NCBI GenBank assembly: GCA_949752745.1
Contig: OX457034.1
Coordinates: 30,609,544-30,673,543 of the forward strand
DNA length: 64,000 bases
Reading direction: 5' to 3'
Origin: Protula sp. h YS-2021
Taxonomy: Eukaryota; Annelida; Polychaeta; Sabellida; Serpulidae
Part shown: one piece after another, positions 21,992 to 37,452 of the stretch
Position numbering within the stretch: the first letter of the stretch is position 1
Layout of the letters: each line of letters opens with the position of its first letter
Translations under genes and position numbers: made by a program
The notes under the pieces: model-generated
The model's database searches: none
What the model was told of the DNA's origin: nothing
The model's input: only the letters and a program-made list of their open reading frames with translations

Positions 21992-24900
21992 CTATGTAAC
22001 TGTTTGATATATATTTTTTAAAGTAAATCTTTGTAACCATATACATCCTTCATGTTACCAGTTACCAATACAAATATATGTAATGTAAGAAGCTACTAAA
22101 TTTCAACTTACAATTTAGATGTTTTCAGCATTTTATTTACAGTAGACTTTGTAAACCTAAATAATTAAAATGTACTTCTATTTCCAGCCGAGTGTGAGAT
22201 GTGAGAAATAATTCTGGGGTTACGGTATATACCGCCAACAACTGGAAAAATAAAAATAAATCAAGGGGTAATGTCATTGAATGTGTGATTTGTTTTAAGA
22301 ACTACAAAAAGATGTATGTATTCCATAGGTAAAAATTGTAATTTATTTCTGCATACAAACAATATGTATTTGCACCAATTATCAACTCTAAAGAAATCAG
22401 GTATTACACATATACCACCGACAAAAATGAAAATCCTGTGACTTTCTCAGTGAATTTGTGATATGGTTCAAGAGCTAGAAAGGAATGTATGTATACCTTT
22501 AGTAAAATTTGAACTTTATTTCTGGATACAAGCAATCGGTAGCTGCAACAAGTATCAACAGAAACAAATCACCAGAAAACATTGATGTAAAAATTCAAAG
22601 GTCCAGTACATAATACGGCATATCCTCGTCTCGGACATTTGTCGTTGTCATGTATCTGCGCCGTATGTCGAATTATGCTGACACAGTTGACGCCCCACTC
22701 TAGCGCTATTACTCTTATATTTATGACTTCCTTAAAATCTAAGCGGTTATTGTTGCAAGATCAAAGATTTCAATTTAGTTCGTTCGTTGCATAGACTGCA
22801 CATCCTAGCTTTTATTTTAGTGTTAATGCATGTTTAACTGGCCAGTCGTTAACTGGTCAACCGTCAATGATGGATAATGGATTTACAGACATGTCTTGTT
22901 ATATTTTCCATGTTGATCAAACCAACACAGGTTAAACAAGACCCAAACAGTCTGAGAAATCTGATAGATTCACAGCAGGTTATATACAATTCCAGTGACA
23001 TTGAAAAATGGTGTGTAAAATTACTGATAGAGAATTGAATTGGATAGAGCATTGGTTCGGTAAGCCGAAGGTCCCGAGTTCGACTCCAGCTCGGGGCGGC
23101 ATGCAGGGAATTGACATTTGCTCAAATTGCCTTGGCTAAGCAAATACAGTAGATAAGATCACCTATGAAGGAATTTAAAGTTGACGCCCACTTAGCGTTT
23201 CAGCCATCCCTTAAAAAACATTTTAGAAAGAAGTTAGTTTGGGCATCGTCCAATGACTTTCTTTATTTGAGTAACCAAAGTCAATAAAATTATTTATTTT
23301 TAAACGATCAAAAGTTTCAGGGAGTGAACTCTGTAAAAAAAAACAAAAAAAAACATAGGTTTTGCCTGTAACACTTTGGTCCCTTTTTATTCTATATTGA
23401 TATTGAATGTTTCAAGTCAAACCGTAAACAAGAAGAAAAAAGTGTAAGCAACGCCTGTTTTGAAAGATTTACAATGCAGCAATAAATGTTGCAATCACTC
23501 ACTTTTTCCCACACCACAATCCAATTCAGATGGGAAGGTATGTAGTTTATAAACAGGCTCGAGCATCCATACAGATAGTGCTGTGCAGGTTATGGCAGTA
23601 ATACAGTTGGCTGAAAGTTGGCTCGGGAGTGCGAGGGCGTAAGCGTTCCGGTGTTCTTCGGGACCCGGTGGATCGAGCTGGAACTCGGCTGTAGAAAGGC
23701 GAAAGGCGGCGTAAAACCCGCCCGGTATGCCGAAGCCCCGCCACTGACCAATGCACACTGTGGTTGATCATTGACGGTGGCTGGGGTGGCCGTATATACG
23801 TCAGGCTTCTGGCAGCAAGCCATAATATATATCCTGCACTGCACGCTTCACTTTTTGTTTTTTTTTACCTTTGATTATGTTTTATTTTATCCAAGAGGTA
23901 GGTTATTGTTTCTACTTCATACAAAACTTATGCAAGATTTAATCATATTTTATTGCTGGTGCATGCACATAGAAGGCTCTAGAATATGCACAACAGTATT
24001 CCACACTCCTCTAGTATCGCTTGTTCAATGCTCTTTCAATCCAACTGGACAATCAAAAGCTGTGCGTCTCACACTTCTTGATCTCTCTCACACTGCTTGA
24101 TCTCTTCAATCATGGCATTCTACCTACGTCAGTTGCAGAGTTACTTCGGGATTGAAGGCACAGAGTACGATCGTTGTACCTTACTAAGATCGAGGATGTA
24201 TATTCAGACACCGTAATATCATACTGAATTTTACTTCAGGTTTTAAACAAATATTAAGTAGTCTTAAAACTGTTTGATTTTACATACACCGTTTATAAGA
24301 GAATGACATTGACGCATTAACTTTGGCCATTTTTTCTATCTTAAACCATTTCAAAGAGAATAAAATACTCAGACAAAAGTACAGATGCTCAATAATCTTT
24401 CAGATCAAGGCAGATCGATGAACTTTCTAAAATACATAAACCTATTTTATTGCTAAACATTAAAATATCTGCAATAAAGAAAATTTTAATGGTTATAAAA
24501 GTAAGATTGTAATGTGTGGATAAGTTTGTACAGCGTAGCTAAAGTGAAAAGGTGGTAGTAGAATTTGCAAAGTGGGGATACCTGCTTGACCTCTTCCGAG
24601 GATCATAATTTTAAAACTGATCTATGTGAAAATAAAAGAAGAAAGTTAATTTTCCTTGGAAAATAATAAAAAGTCAAATATATTGTACTTGCGATTGAAG
24701 AAAAATGGGCACGGTTGGGGAGAGGAAGAGCAAAGGAAGACGGATGTATGTAAATGTCTTGAGTAATAATGTGAAATAGTGAAAGTGGTTAATTTGGTGG
24801 ATAGGTTAAATTTTGAAAGTGGAATATCTTTAAAAGTATTGGTGATAGAGAGACGGGGATTTGACGAGGTGATATGGCGAATATGAATTATGTATGATCC

Positions 24901-25084
24901 AGTAGTGTTTTTAGGCCATTCTGAGCCCTTTAAATTGCACTTTTACAAAGGCAAAGTTTTCTACAGGCGAGTGTTAAATGAATGGTTTTAAGAACAGCGA
25001 GATAGTTTTTTTATAAATAGATTTGTCTATTTCTTAGTGATTGGATGAATGATCAGATCAGTCCTGAAAAAAACTTCACAATAA
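21992..25084. repeat. L unit 2, 3093 bp
   Basis: The extra segment is 22990-24775 (A-runs 9 and 9). It carries AAATCTTTG near the unit start, shared with the unit at 28178. It is the first unit with GAGTAACC, which holds for all later units. Confidence 0.95.
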
Positions 25085-28000
25085 CTATGTAACTGTTTGA
25101 TATATATTTTTTAAAGTAAACCTTTGTAACCATATACATCCTTCATGTTACCAGTTACCAATACAAATATATGTAATGTAAGAAGCTACTAAATTTCAAC
25201 TTACAATTTAGATGTTTTCAGCATTTTATTTACAGTAGACTTTGTAAACCTAAATAATTAAAATGTACTTCTATTTCCAGCCGAGTGTGAGATGTGAGAA
25301 ATAATTCTGGGGTTACGGTATATACCGCCAACAACTGGAAAAATAAAAATAAATCAAGGGGTAATGTCATTGAATGTGTGATTTGTTTTAAGAACTACAA
25401 AAAGATGTATGTATTCCATAGGTAAAAATTGTAATTTATTTCTGCATACAAACAATATGTATTTGAACCAATTATCAACTCTAAAGAAATCAGGTATTAC
25501 ACATATACCACCGACAAAAATGAAAATCCTGTGACTTTCTCAGTGAATTTGTGATATGGTTCAAGAGCTAGAAAGGAATGTATGTATACCTTTAGTAAAA
25601 TTTGAACTTTATTTCTGGATACAAGCAATCGGTAGCTGCAACAAGTATCAACAGAAACAAATCACCAGAAAACATTGATGTAAAAATTCAAAGGTCCAGT
25701 ACATAATACGGCATATCCTCGTCTCGGACATTTGTCGTTGTCATGTATCTGCGCCGTATGTCGAATTATGCTGACACAGTTGACGCCCCACTCTAGCGCT
25801 ATTACTCTTATATTTATGACTTCCTTAAAATCTAAGCGGTTATTGTTGCAAGATCAAAGATTTCAATTTAGTTCGTTCGTTGCATAGACTGCACATCCTA
25901 GCTTTTATTTTAGTGTTAATGCATGTTTAACTGGCCAGTCGTTAACTGGTCAACCGTCAATGATGGATAATGGATTTACAGACATGTCTTGTTATATTTT
26001 CCATGTTGATCAAACCAACACAGGTTAAACAAGACCCAAACAGTCTGAGAAATCTGATAGATTCACAGCAGGTTATATACAATTCCAGTGACATTGAAAA
26101 ATGGTGTGTAAAATTACTGATAGAGAATTGAATTGGATAGAGCATTGGTTCGGTAAGCCGAAGGTCCCGAGTTCGACTCCAGCTCGGGGCGGCATGCAGG
26201 GAATTGACATTTGCTCAAATTGCCTTGGCTAAGCAAATACAGTAGATAAGATCACCTATGAAGGAATTTAAAGTTGACGCCCACTTAGCGTTTCAGCCAT
26301 CCCTTAAAAAACATTTTAGAAAGAAGTTAGTTTGGGCATCGTCCAATGACTTTCTTTATTTGAGTAACCAAAGTCAATAAAATTATTTATTTTTAAACGA
26401 TCAAAAGTTTCAGGGAGTGAACTCTGTAAAAAAAACAAAAAAAAAACATAGGTTTTGCCTGTAACACTTTGGTCCCTTTTTATTCTATATTGATATTGAA
26501 TGTTTCAAGTCAAACCGTAAACAAGAAGAAAAAAGTGTAAGCAACGCCTGTTTTGAAAGATTTACAATGCAGCAATAAATGTTGCAATCACTCACTTTTT
26601 CCCACACCACAATCCAATTCAGATGGGAAGGTATGTAGTTTATAAACAGGCTCGAGCATCCATACAGATAGTGCTGTGCAGGTTATGGCAGTAATACAGT
26701 TGGCTGAAAGTTGGCTCGGGAGTGCGAGGGCGTAAGCGTTCCGGTGTTCTTCGGGACCCGGTGGATCGAGCTGGAACTCGGCTGTAGAAAGGCGAAAGGC
26801 GGCGTAAAACCCGCCCGGTATGCCGAAGCCCCGCCACTGACCAATGCACACTGTGGTTGATCATTGACGGTGGCTGGGGTGGCCGTATATACGTCAGGCT
26901 TCTGGCAGCAAGCCATAATATATATCCTGCACTGCACGCTTCACTTTTTGTTTTTTTTTACCTTTGATTATGTTTTATTTTATCCAAGAGGTAGGTTATT
27001 GTTTCTACTTCATACAAAACTTATGCAAGATTTAATCATATTTTATTGCTGGTGCATGCACATAGAAGGCTCTAGAATATGCACAACAGTATTCCACACT
27101 CCTCTAGTATCGCTTGTTCAATGCTCTTTCAATCCAACTGGACAATCAAAAGCTGTGCGTCTCACACTTCTTGATCTCTCTCACACTGCTTGATCTCTTC
27201 AATCATGGCATTCTACCTACGTCAGTTGCAGAGTTACTTCGGGATTGAAGGCACAGAGTACGATCGTTGTACCTTACTAAGATCGAGGATGTATATTCAG
27301 ACACCGTAATATCATACTGAATTTTACTTCAGGTTTTAAACAAATATTAAGTAGTCTTAAAACTGTTTGATTTTACATACACCGTTTATAAGAGAATGAC
27401 ATTGACGCATTAACTTTGGCCATTTTTTCTATCTTAAACCATTTCAAAGAGAATAAAATACTCAGACAAAAGTACAGATGCTCAATAATCTTTCAGATCA
27501 AGGCAGATCGATGAACTTTCTAAAATACATAAACCTATTTTATTGCTAAACATTAAAATCTCTGCAATAAAGAAAATTTTAATGGTTATAAAAGTAAGAT
27601 TGTAATGTGTGGATAAGTTTGTACAGCGTAGCTAAAGTGAAAAGGTGGTAGTAGAATTTGCAAAGTGGGGATACCTGCTTGACCTCTTCCGAGGATCATA
27701 ATTTTAAAACTGATCTATGTGAAAATAAAAGAAGAAAGTTAATTTTCCTTGGAAAATAATAAAAAGTCAAATATATTGTACTTGCGATTGAAGAAAAATG
27801 GGCACGGTTGGGGAGAGGAAGAGCAAAGGAAGACGGATGTATGTAAATGTCTTGAGTAATAATGTGAAATAGTGAAAGTGGTTAATTTGGTGGATAGGTT
27901 AAATTTTGAAAGTGGAATATCTTTAAAAGTATTGGTGATAGAGAGACGGGGATTTGACGAGGTGATATGGCGAATATGAATTATGTATGATCCAGTAGTG

Positions 28001-28177
28001 TTTTTAGGCCATTCTGAGCCCTTTAAATTGCACTTTTACAAAGGCAAAGTTTTCTACAGGCGAGTGTTAAATGAATGGTTTTAAGAACAGCGAGATAGTT
28101 TTTTTATAAATAGATTTGTCTATTTCTTAGTGATTGGATGAATGATCAGATCAGTCCTGAAAAAAACTTCACAATAA
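25085..28177. repeat. L unit 3, 3093 bp
   Basis: The extra segment is 26083-27868 (A-runs 8 and 10). It has TTTGAACC (for TTTGCACC) and AAAATCTCTGC (for AAAATATCTGC); both are shared with the unit at 40544. Confidence 0.95.
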
Positions 28178-31100
28178 CTATGTAACTGTTTGATATATAT
28201 TTTTTAAAGTAAATCTTTGTAACCATATACATCCTTCATGTTACCAGTTACCAATACAAATATATGTAATGTAAGAAGCTACTAAATTTCAACTTACAAT
28301 TTAGATGTTTTCAGCATTTTATTTACAGTAGACTTTGTAAACCTAAATAATTAAAATGTACTTCTATTTCCAGCCGAGTGTGAGATGTGAGAAATAATTC
28401 TGGGGTTACGGTATATACCGCCAACAACTGGAAAAATAAAAATAAATCAAGGGGTAATGTCATTGAATGTGTGATTTGTTTTAAGAACTACAAAAAGATG
28501 TATGTATTCCATAGGTAAAAATTGTAATTTATTTCTGCATACAAACAATATGTATTTGCACCAATTATCAACTCTAAAGAAATCAGGTATTACACATATA
28601 CCACCGACAAAAATGAAAATCCTGTGACTTTCTCAGTGAATTTGTGATATGGTTCAAGAGCTAGAAAGGAATGTATGTATACCTTTAGTAAAATTTGAAC
28701 TTTATTTCTGGATACAAGCAATCGGTAGCTGCAACAAGTATCAACAGAAACAAATCACCAGAAAACATTGATGTAAAAATTCAAAGGTCCAGTACATAAT
28801 ACGGCATATCCTCGTCTCGGACATTTGTCGTTGTCATGTATCTGCGCCGTATGTCGAATTATGCTGACACAGTTGACGCCCCACTCTAGCGCTATTACTC
28901 TTATATTTATGACTTCCTTAAAATCTAAGCGGTTATTGTTGCAAGATCAAAGATTTCAATTTAGTTCGTTCGTTGCATAGACTGCACATCCTAGCTTTTA
29001 TTTTAGTGTTAATGCATGTTTAACTGGCCAGTCGTTAACTGGTCAACCGTCAATGATGGATAATGGATTTACAGACATGTCTTGTTATATTTTCCATGTT
29101 GATCAAACCAACACAGGTTAAACAAGACCCAAACAGTCTGAGAAATCTGATAGATTCACAGCAGGTTATATACAATTCCAGTGACATTGAAAAATGGTGT
29201 GTAAAATTACTGATAGAGAATTGAATTGGATAGAGCATTGGTTCGGTAAGCCGAAGGTCCCGAGTTCGACTCCAGCTCGGGGCGGCATGCAGGGAATTGA
29301 CATTTGCTCAAATTGCCTTGGCTAAGCAAATACAGTAGATAAGATCACCTATGAAGGAATTTAAAGTTGACGCCCACTTAGCGTTTCAGCCATCCCTTAA
29401 AAAACATTTTAGAAAGAAGTTAGTTTGGGCATCGTCCAATGACTTTCTTTATTTGAGTAACCAAAGTCAATAAAATTATTTATTTTTAAACGATCAAAAG
29501 TTTCAGGGAGTGAACTCTGTAAAAAAAACAAAAAAAACATAGGTTTTGCCTGTAACACTTTGGTCCCTTTTTATTCTATATTGATATTGAATGTTTCAAG
29601 TCAAACCGTAAACAAGAAGAAAAAAGTGTAAGCAACGCCTGTTTTGAAAGATTTACAATGCAGCAATAAATGTTGCAATCACTCACTTTTTCCCACACCA
29701 CAATCCAATTCAGATGGGAAGGTATGTAGTTTATAAACAGGCTCGAGCATCCATACAGATAGTGCTGTGCAGGTTATGGCAGTAATACAGTTGGCTGAAA
29801 GTTGGCTCGGGAGTGCGAGGGCGTAAGCGTTCCGGTGTTCTTCGGGACCCGGTGGATCGAGCTGGAACTCGGCTGTAGAAAGGCGAAAGGCGGCGTAAAA
29901 CCCGCCCGGTATGCCGAAGCCCCGCCACTGACCAATGCACACTGTGGTTGATCATTGACGGTGGCTGGGGTGGCCGTATATACGTCAGGCTTCTGGCAGC
30001 AAGCCATAATATATATCCTGCACTGCACGCTTCACTTTTTGTTTTTTTTTACCTTTGATTATGTTTTATTTTATCCAAGAGGTAGGTTATTGTTTCTACT
30101 TCATACAAAACTTATGCAAGATTTAATCATATTTTATTGCTGGTGCATGCACATAGAAGGCTCTAGAATATGCACAACAGTATTCCACACTCCTCTAGTA
30201 TCGCTTGTTCAATGCTCTTTCAATCCAACTGGACAATCAAAAGCTGTGCGTCTCACACTTCTTGATCTCTCTCACACTGCTTGATCTCTTCAATCATGGC
30301 ATTCTACCTACGTCAGTTGCAGAGTTACTTCGGGATTGAAGGCACAGAGTACGATCGTTGTACCTTACTAAGATCGAGGATGTATATTCAGACACCGTAA
30401 TATCATACTGAATTTTACTTCAGGTTTTAAACAAATATTAAGTAGTCTTAAAACTGTTTGATTTTACATACACCGTTTATAAGAGAATGACATTGACGCA
30501 TTAACTTTGGCCATTTTTTCTATCTTAAACCATTTCAAAGAGAATAAAATACTCAGACAAAAGTACAGATGCTCAATAATCTTTCAGATCAAGGCAGATC
30601 GATGAACTTTCTAAAATACATAAACCTATTTTATTGCTAAACATTAAAATATCTGCAATAAAGAAAATTTTAATGGTTATAAAAGTAAGATTGTAATGTG
30701 TGGATAAGTTTGTACAGCGTAGCTAAAGTGAAAAGGTGGTAGTAGAATTTGCAAAGTGGGGATACCTGCTTGACCTCTTCCGAGGATCATAATTTTAAAA
30801 CTGATCTATGTGAAAATAAAAGAAGAAAGTTAATTTTCCTTGGAAAATAATAAAAAGTCAAATATATTGTACTTGCGATTGAAGAAAAATGGGCACGGTT
30901 GGGGAGAGGAAGAGCAAAGGAAGACGGATGTATGTAAATGTCTTGAGTAATAATGTGAAATAGTGAAAGTGGTTAATTTGGTGGATAGGTTAAATTTTGA
31001 AAGTGGAATATCTTTAAAAGTATTGGTGATAGAGAGACGGGGATTTGACGAGGTGATATGGCGAATATGAATTATGTATGATCCAGTAGTGTTTTTAGGC

Positions 31101-31268
31101 CATTCTGAGCCCTTTAAATTGCACTTTTACAAAGGCAAAGTTTTCTACAGGCGAGTGTTAAATGAATGGTTTTAAGAACAGCGAGATAGTTTTTTTATAA
31201 ATAGATTTGTCTATTTCTTAGTGATTGGATGAATGATCAGATCAGTCCTGAAAAAAACTTCACAATAA
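28178..31268. repeat. L unit 4, 3091 bp
   Basis: The extra segment is 29176-30959 (A-runs 8 and 8). It carries AAATCTTTG near the start, as does the unit at 21992. Confidence 0.95.
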
Positions 31269-34200
31269 CTATGTAACTGTTTGATATATATTTTTTAAAG
31301 TAAACCTTTGTAACCATATACATCCTTCATGTTACCAGTTACCAATACAAATATATGTAATGTAAGAAGCTACTAAATTTCAACTTACAATTTAGATGTT
31401 TTCAGCATTTTATTTACAGTAGACTTTGTAAACCTAAATAATTAAAATGTACTTCTATTTCCAGCCGAGTGTGAGATGTGAGAAATAATTCTGGGGTTAC
31501 GGTATATACCGCCAACAACTGGAAAAATAAAAATAAATCAAGGGGTAATGTCATTGAATGTGTGATTTGTTTTAAGAACTACAAAAAGATGTATGTATTC
31601 CATAGGTAAAAATTGTAATTTATTTCTGCATACAAACAATATGTATTTGCACCAATTATCAACTCTAAAGAAATCAGGTATTACACATATACCACCGACA
31701 AAAATGAAAATCCTGTGACTTTCTCAGTGAATTTGTGATATGGTTCAAGAGCTAGAAAGGAATGTATGTATACCTTTAGTAAAATTTGAACTTTATTTCT
31801 GGATACAAGCAATCGGTAGCTGCAACAAGTATCAACAGAAACAAATCACCAGAAAACATTGATGTAAAAATTCAAAGGTCCAGTACATAATACGGCATAT
31901 CCTCGTCTCGGACATTTGTCGTTGTCATGTATCTGCGCCGTATGTCGAATTATGCTGACACAGTTGACGCCCCACTCTAGCGCTATTACTCTTATATTTA
32001 TGACTTCCTTAAAATCTAAGCGGTTATTGTTGCAAGATCAAAGATTTCAATTTAGTTCGTTCGTTGCATAGACTGCACATCCTAGCTTTTATTTTAGTGT
32101 TAATGCATGTTTAACTGGCCAGTCGTTAACTGGTCAACCGTCAATGATGGATAATGGATTTACAGACATGTCTTGTTATATTTTCCATGTTGATCAAACC
32201 AACACAGGTTAAACAAGACCCAAACAGTCTGAGAAATCTGATAGATTCACAGCAGGTTATATACAATTCCAGTGACATTGAAAAATGGTGTGTAAAATTA
32301 CTGATAGAGAATTGAATTGGATAGAGCATTGGTTCGGTAAGCCGAAGGTCCCGAGTTCGACTCCAGCTCGGGGCGGCATGCAGGGAATTGACATTTGCTC
32401 AAATTGCCTTGGCTAAGCAAATACAGTAGATAAGATCACCTATGAAGGAATTTAAAGTTGACGCCCACTTAGCGTTTCAGCCATCCCTTAAAAAACATTT
32501 TAGAAAGAAGTTAGTTTGGGCATCGTCCAATGACTTTCTTTATTTGAGTAACCAAAGTCAATAAAATTATTTATTTTTAAACGATCAAAAGTTTCAGGGA
32601 GTGAACTCTGTAAAAAAAAACAAAAAAAAACATAGGTTTTGCCTGTAACACTTTGGTCCCTTTTTATTCTATATTGATATTGAATGTTTCAAGTCAAACC
32701 GTAAACAAGAAGAAAAAAGTGTAAGCAACGCCTGTTTTGAAAGATTTACAATGCAGCAATAAATGTTGCAATCACTCACTTTTTCCCACACCACAATCCA
32801 ATTCAGATGGGAAGGTATGTAGTTTATAAACAGGCTCGAGCATCCATACAGATAGTGCTGTGCAGGTTATGGCAGTAATACAGTTGGCTGAAAGTTGGCT
32901 CGGGAGTGCGAGGGCGTAAGCGTTCCGGTGTTCTTCGGGACCCGGTGGATCGAGCTGGAACTCGGCTGTAGAAAGGCGAAAGGCGGCGTAAAACCCGCCC
33001 GGTATGCCGAAGCCCCGCCACTGACCAATGCACACTGTGGTTGATCATTGACGGTGGCTGGGGTGGCCGTATATACGTCAGGCTTCTGGCAGCAAGCCAT
33101 AATATATATCCTGCACTGCACGCTTCACTTTTTGTTTTTTTTTACCTTTGATTATGTTTTATTTTATCCAAGAGGTAGGTTATTGTTTCTACTTCATACA
33201 AAACTTATGCAAGATTTAATCATATTTTATTGCTGGTGCATGCACATAGAAGGCTCTAGAATATGCACAACAGTATTCCACACTCCTCTAGTATCGCTTG
33301 TTCAATGCTCTTTCAATCCAACTGGACAATCAAAAGCTGTGCGTCTCACACTTCTTGATCTCTCTCACACTGCTTGATCTCTTCAATCATGGCATTCTAC
33401 CTACGTCAGTTGCAGAGTTACTTCGGGATTGAAGGCACAGAGTACGATCGTTGTACCTTACTAAGATCGAGGATGTATATTCAGACACCGTAATATCATA
33501 CTGAATTTTACTTCAGGTTTTAAACAAATATTAAGTAGTCTTAAAACTGTTTGATTTTACATACACCGTTTATAAGAGAATGACATTGACGCATTAACTT
33601 TGGCCATTTTTTCTATCTTAAACCATTTCAAAGAGAATAAAATACTCAGACAAAAGTACAGATGCTCAATAATCTTTCAGATCAAGGCAGATCGATGAAC
33701 TTTCTAAAATACATAAACCTATTTTATTGCTAAACATTAAAATATCTGCAATAAAGAAAATTTTAATGGTTATAAAAGTAAGATTGTAATGTGTGGATAA
33801 GTTTGTACAGCGTAGCTAAAGTGAAAAGGTGGTAGTAGAATTTGCAAAGTGGGGATACCTGCTTGACCTCTTCCGAGGATCATAATTTTAAAACTGATCT
33901 ATGTGAAAATAAAAGAAGAAAGTTAATTTTCCTTGGAAAATAATAAAAAGTCAAATATATTGTACTTGCGATTGAAGAAAAATGGGCACGGTTGGGGAGA
34001 GGAAGAGCAAAGGAAGACGGATGTATGTAAATGTCTTGAGTAATAATGTGAAATAGTGAAAGTGGTTAATTTGGTGGATAGGCTAAATTTTGAAAGTGGA
34101 ATATCTTTAAAAGTATTGGTGATAGAGAGACGGGGATTTGACGAGGTGATATGGCGAATATGAATTATGTATGATCCAGTAGTGTTTTTAGGCCATTCTG

Positions 34201-34361
34201 AGCCCTTTAAATTGCACTTTTACAAAGGCAAAGTTTTCTACAGGCGAGTGTTAAATGAATGGTTTTAAGAACAGCGAGATAGTTTTTTTATAAATAGATT
34301 TGTCTATTTCTTAGTGATTGGATGAATGATCAGATCAGTCCTGAAAAAAACTTCACAATAA
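31269..34361. repeat. L unit 5, 3093 bp
   Basis: The extra segment is 32267-34052 (A-runs 9 and 9, as in the unit at 21992). Private variant: GATAGGCTAAATT near 34083. Confidence 0.95.
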
Positions 34362-37300
34362 CTATGTAACTGTTTGATATATATTTTTTAAAGTAAACCT
34401 TTGTAACCATATACATCCTTCATGTTACCAGTTACCAATACAAATATATGTAATGTAAGAAGCTACTAAATTTCAACTTACAATTTAGATGTTTTCAGCA
34501 TTTTATTTACAGTAGACTTTGTAAACCTAAATAATTAAAATGTACTTCTATTTCCAGCCGAGTGTGAGATGTGAGAAATAATTCTGGGGTTACGGTATAT
34601 ACCGCCAACAACTGGAAAAATAAAAATAAATCAAGGGGTAATGTCATTGAATGTGTGATTTGTTTTAAGAACTACAAAAAGATGTATGTATTCCATAGGT
34701 AAAAATTGTAATTTATTTCTGCATACAAACAATATGTATTTGCACCAATTATCAACTCTAAAGAAATCAGGTATTACACATATACCACCGACAAAAATGA
34801 AAATCCTGTGACTTTCTCAGTGAATTTGTGATATGGTTCAAGAGCTAGAAAGGAATGTATGTATACCTTTAGTAAAATTTGAACTTTATTTCTGGATACA
34901 AGCAATCGGTAGCTGCAACAAGTATCAACAGAAACAAATCACCAGAAAACATTGATGTAAAAATTCAAAGGTCCAGTACATAATACGGCATATCCTCGTC
35001 TCGGACATTTGTCGTTGTCATGTATCTGCGCCGTATGTCGAATTATGCTGACACAGTTGACGCCCCACTCTAGCGCTATTACTCTTATATTTATGACTTC
35101 CTTAAAATCTAAGCGGTTATTGTTGCAAGATCAAAGATTTCAATTTAGTTCGTTCGTTGCATAGACTGCACATCCTAGCTTTTATTTTAGTGTTAATGCA
35201 TGTTTAACTGGCCAGTCGTTAACTGTTCAACCGTCAATGATGGATAATGGATTTACAGACATGTCTTGTTATATTTTCCATGTTGATCAAACCAACACAG
35301 GTTAAACAAGACCCAAACAGTCTGAGAAATCTGATAGATTCACAGCAGGTTATATACAATTCCAGTGACATTGAAAAATGGTGTGTAAAATTACTGATAG
35401 AGAATTGAATTGGATAGAGCATTGGTTCGGTAAGCCGAAGGTCCCGAGTTCGACTCCAGCTCGGGGCGGCATGCAGGGAATTGACATTTGCTCAAATTGC
35501 CTTGGCTAAGCAAATACAGTAGATAAGATCACCTATGAAGGAATTTAAAGTTGACGCCCACTTAGCGTTTCAGCCATCCCTTAAAAAACATTTTAGAAAG
35601 AAGTTAGTTTGGGCATCGTCCAATGACTTTCTTTATTTGAGTAACCAAAGTCAATAAAATTATTTATTTTTAAACGATCAAAAGTTTCAGGGAGTGAACT
35701 CTGTAAAAAAAACAAAAAAAACATAGGTTTTGCCTGTAACACTTTGGTCCCTTTTTATTCTATATTGATATTGAATGTTTCAAGTCAAACCGTAAACAAG
35801 AAGAAAAAAGTGTAAGCAACGCCTGTTTTGAAAGATTTACAATGCAGCAATAAATGTTGCAATCACTCACTTTTTCCCACACCACAATCCAATTCAGATG
35901 GGAAGGTATGTAGTTTATAAACAGGCTCGAGCATCCATACAGATAGTGCTGTGCAGGTTATGGCAGTAATACAGTTGGCTGAAAGTTGGCTCGGGAGTGC
36001 GAGGGCGTAAGCGTTCCGGTGTTCTTCGGGACCCGGTGGATCGAGCTGGAACTCGGCTGTAGAAAGGCGAAAGGCGGCGTAAAACCCGCCCGGTATGCCG
36101 AAGCCCCGCCACTGACCAATGCACACTGTGGTTGATCATTGACGGTGGCTGGGGTGGCCGTATATACGTCAGGCTTCTGGCAGCAAGCCATAATATATAT
36201 CCTGCACTGCACGCTTCACTTTTTGTTTTTTTTTACCTTTGATTATGTTTTATTTTATCCAAGAGGTAGGTTATTGTTTCTACTTCATACAAAACTTATG
36301 CAAGATTTAATCATATTTTATTGCTGGTGCATGCACATAGAAGGCTCTAGAATATGCACAACAGTATTCCACACTCCTCTAGTATCGCTTGTTCAATGCT
36401 CTTTCAATCCAACTGGACAATCAAAAGCTGTGCGTCTCACACTTCTTGATCTCTCTCACACTGCTTGATCTCTTCAATCATGGCATTCTACCTACGTCAG
36501 TTGCAGAGTTACTTCGGGATTGAAGGCACAGAGTACGATCGTTGTACCTTACTAAGATCGAGGATGTATATTCAGACACCGTAATATCATACTGAATTTT
36601 ACTTCAGGTTTTAAACAAATATTAAGTAGTCTTAAAACTGTTTGATTTTACATACACCGTTTATAAGAGAATGACATTGACGCATTAACTTTGGCCATTT
36701 TTTCTATCTTAAACCATTTCAAAGAGAATAAAATACTCAGACAAAAGTACAGATGCTCAATAATCTTTCAGATCAAGGCAGATCGATGAACTTTCTAAAA
36801 TACATAAACCTATTTTATTGCTAAACATTAAAATATCTGCAATAAAGAAAATTTTAATGGTTATAAAAGTAAGATTGTAATGTGTGGATAAGTTTGTACA
36901 GCGTAGCTAAAGTGAAAAGGTGGTAGTAGAATTTGCAAAGTGGGGATACCTGCTTGACCTCTTCCGAGGATCATAATTTTAAAACTGATCTATGTGAAAA
37001 TAAAAGAAGAAAGTTAATTTTCCTTGGAAAATAATAAAAAGTCAAATATATTGTACTTGCGATTGAAGAAAAATGGGCACGGTTGGGGAGAGGAAGAGCA
37101 AAGGAAGACGGATGTATGTAAATGTCTTGAGTAATAATGTGAAATAGTGAAAGTGGTTAATTTGGTGGATAGGTTAAATTTTGAAAGTGGAATATCTTTA
37201 AAAGTATTGGTGATAGAGAGACGGGGATTTGACGAGGTGATATGGCGAATATGAATTATGTATGATCCAGTAGTGTTTTTAGGCCATTCTGAGCCCTTTA

Positions 37301-37452
37301 AATTGCACTTTTACAAAGGCAAAGTTTTCTACAGGCGAGTGTTAAATGAATGGTTTTAAGAACAGCGAGATAGTTTTTTTATAAATAGATTTGTCTATTT
37401 CTTAGTGATTGGATGAATGATCAGATCAGTCCTGAAAAAAACTTCACAATAA
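34362..37452. repeat. L unit 6, 3091 bp
   Basis: The extra segment is 35360-37143 (A-runs 8 and 8). It has TTAACTGTTCAACC (for TTAACTGGTCAACC), shared only with the following unit. Confidence 0.95.
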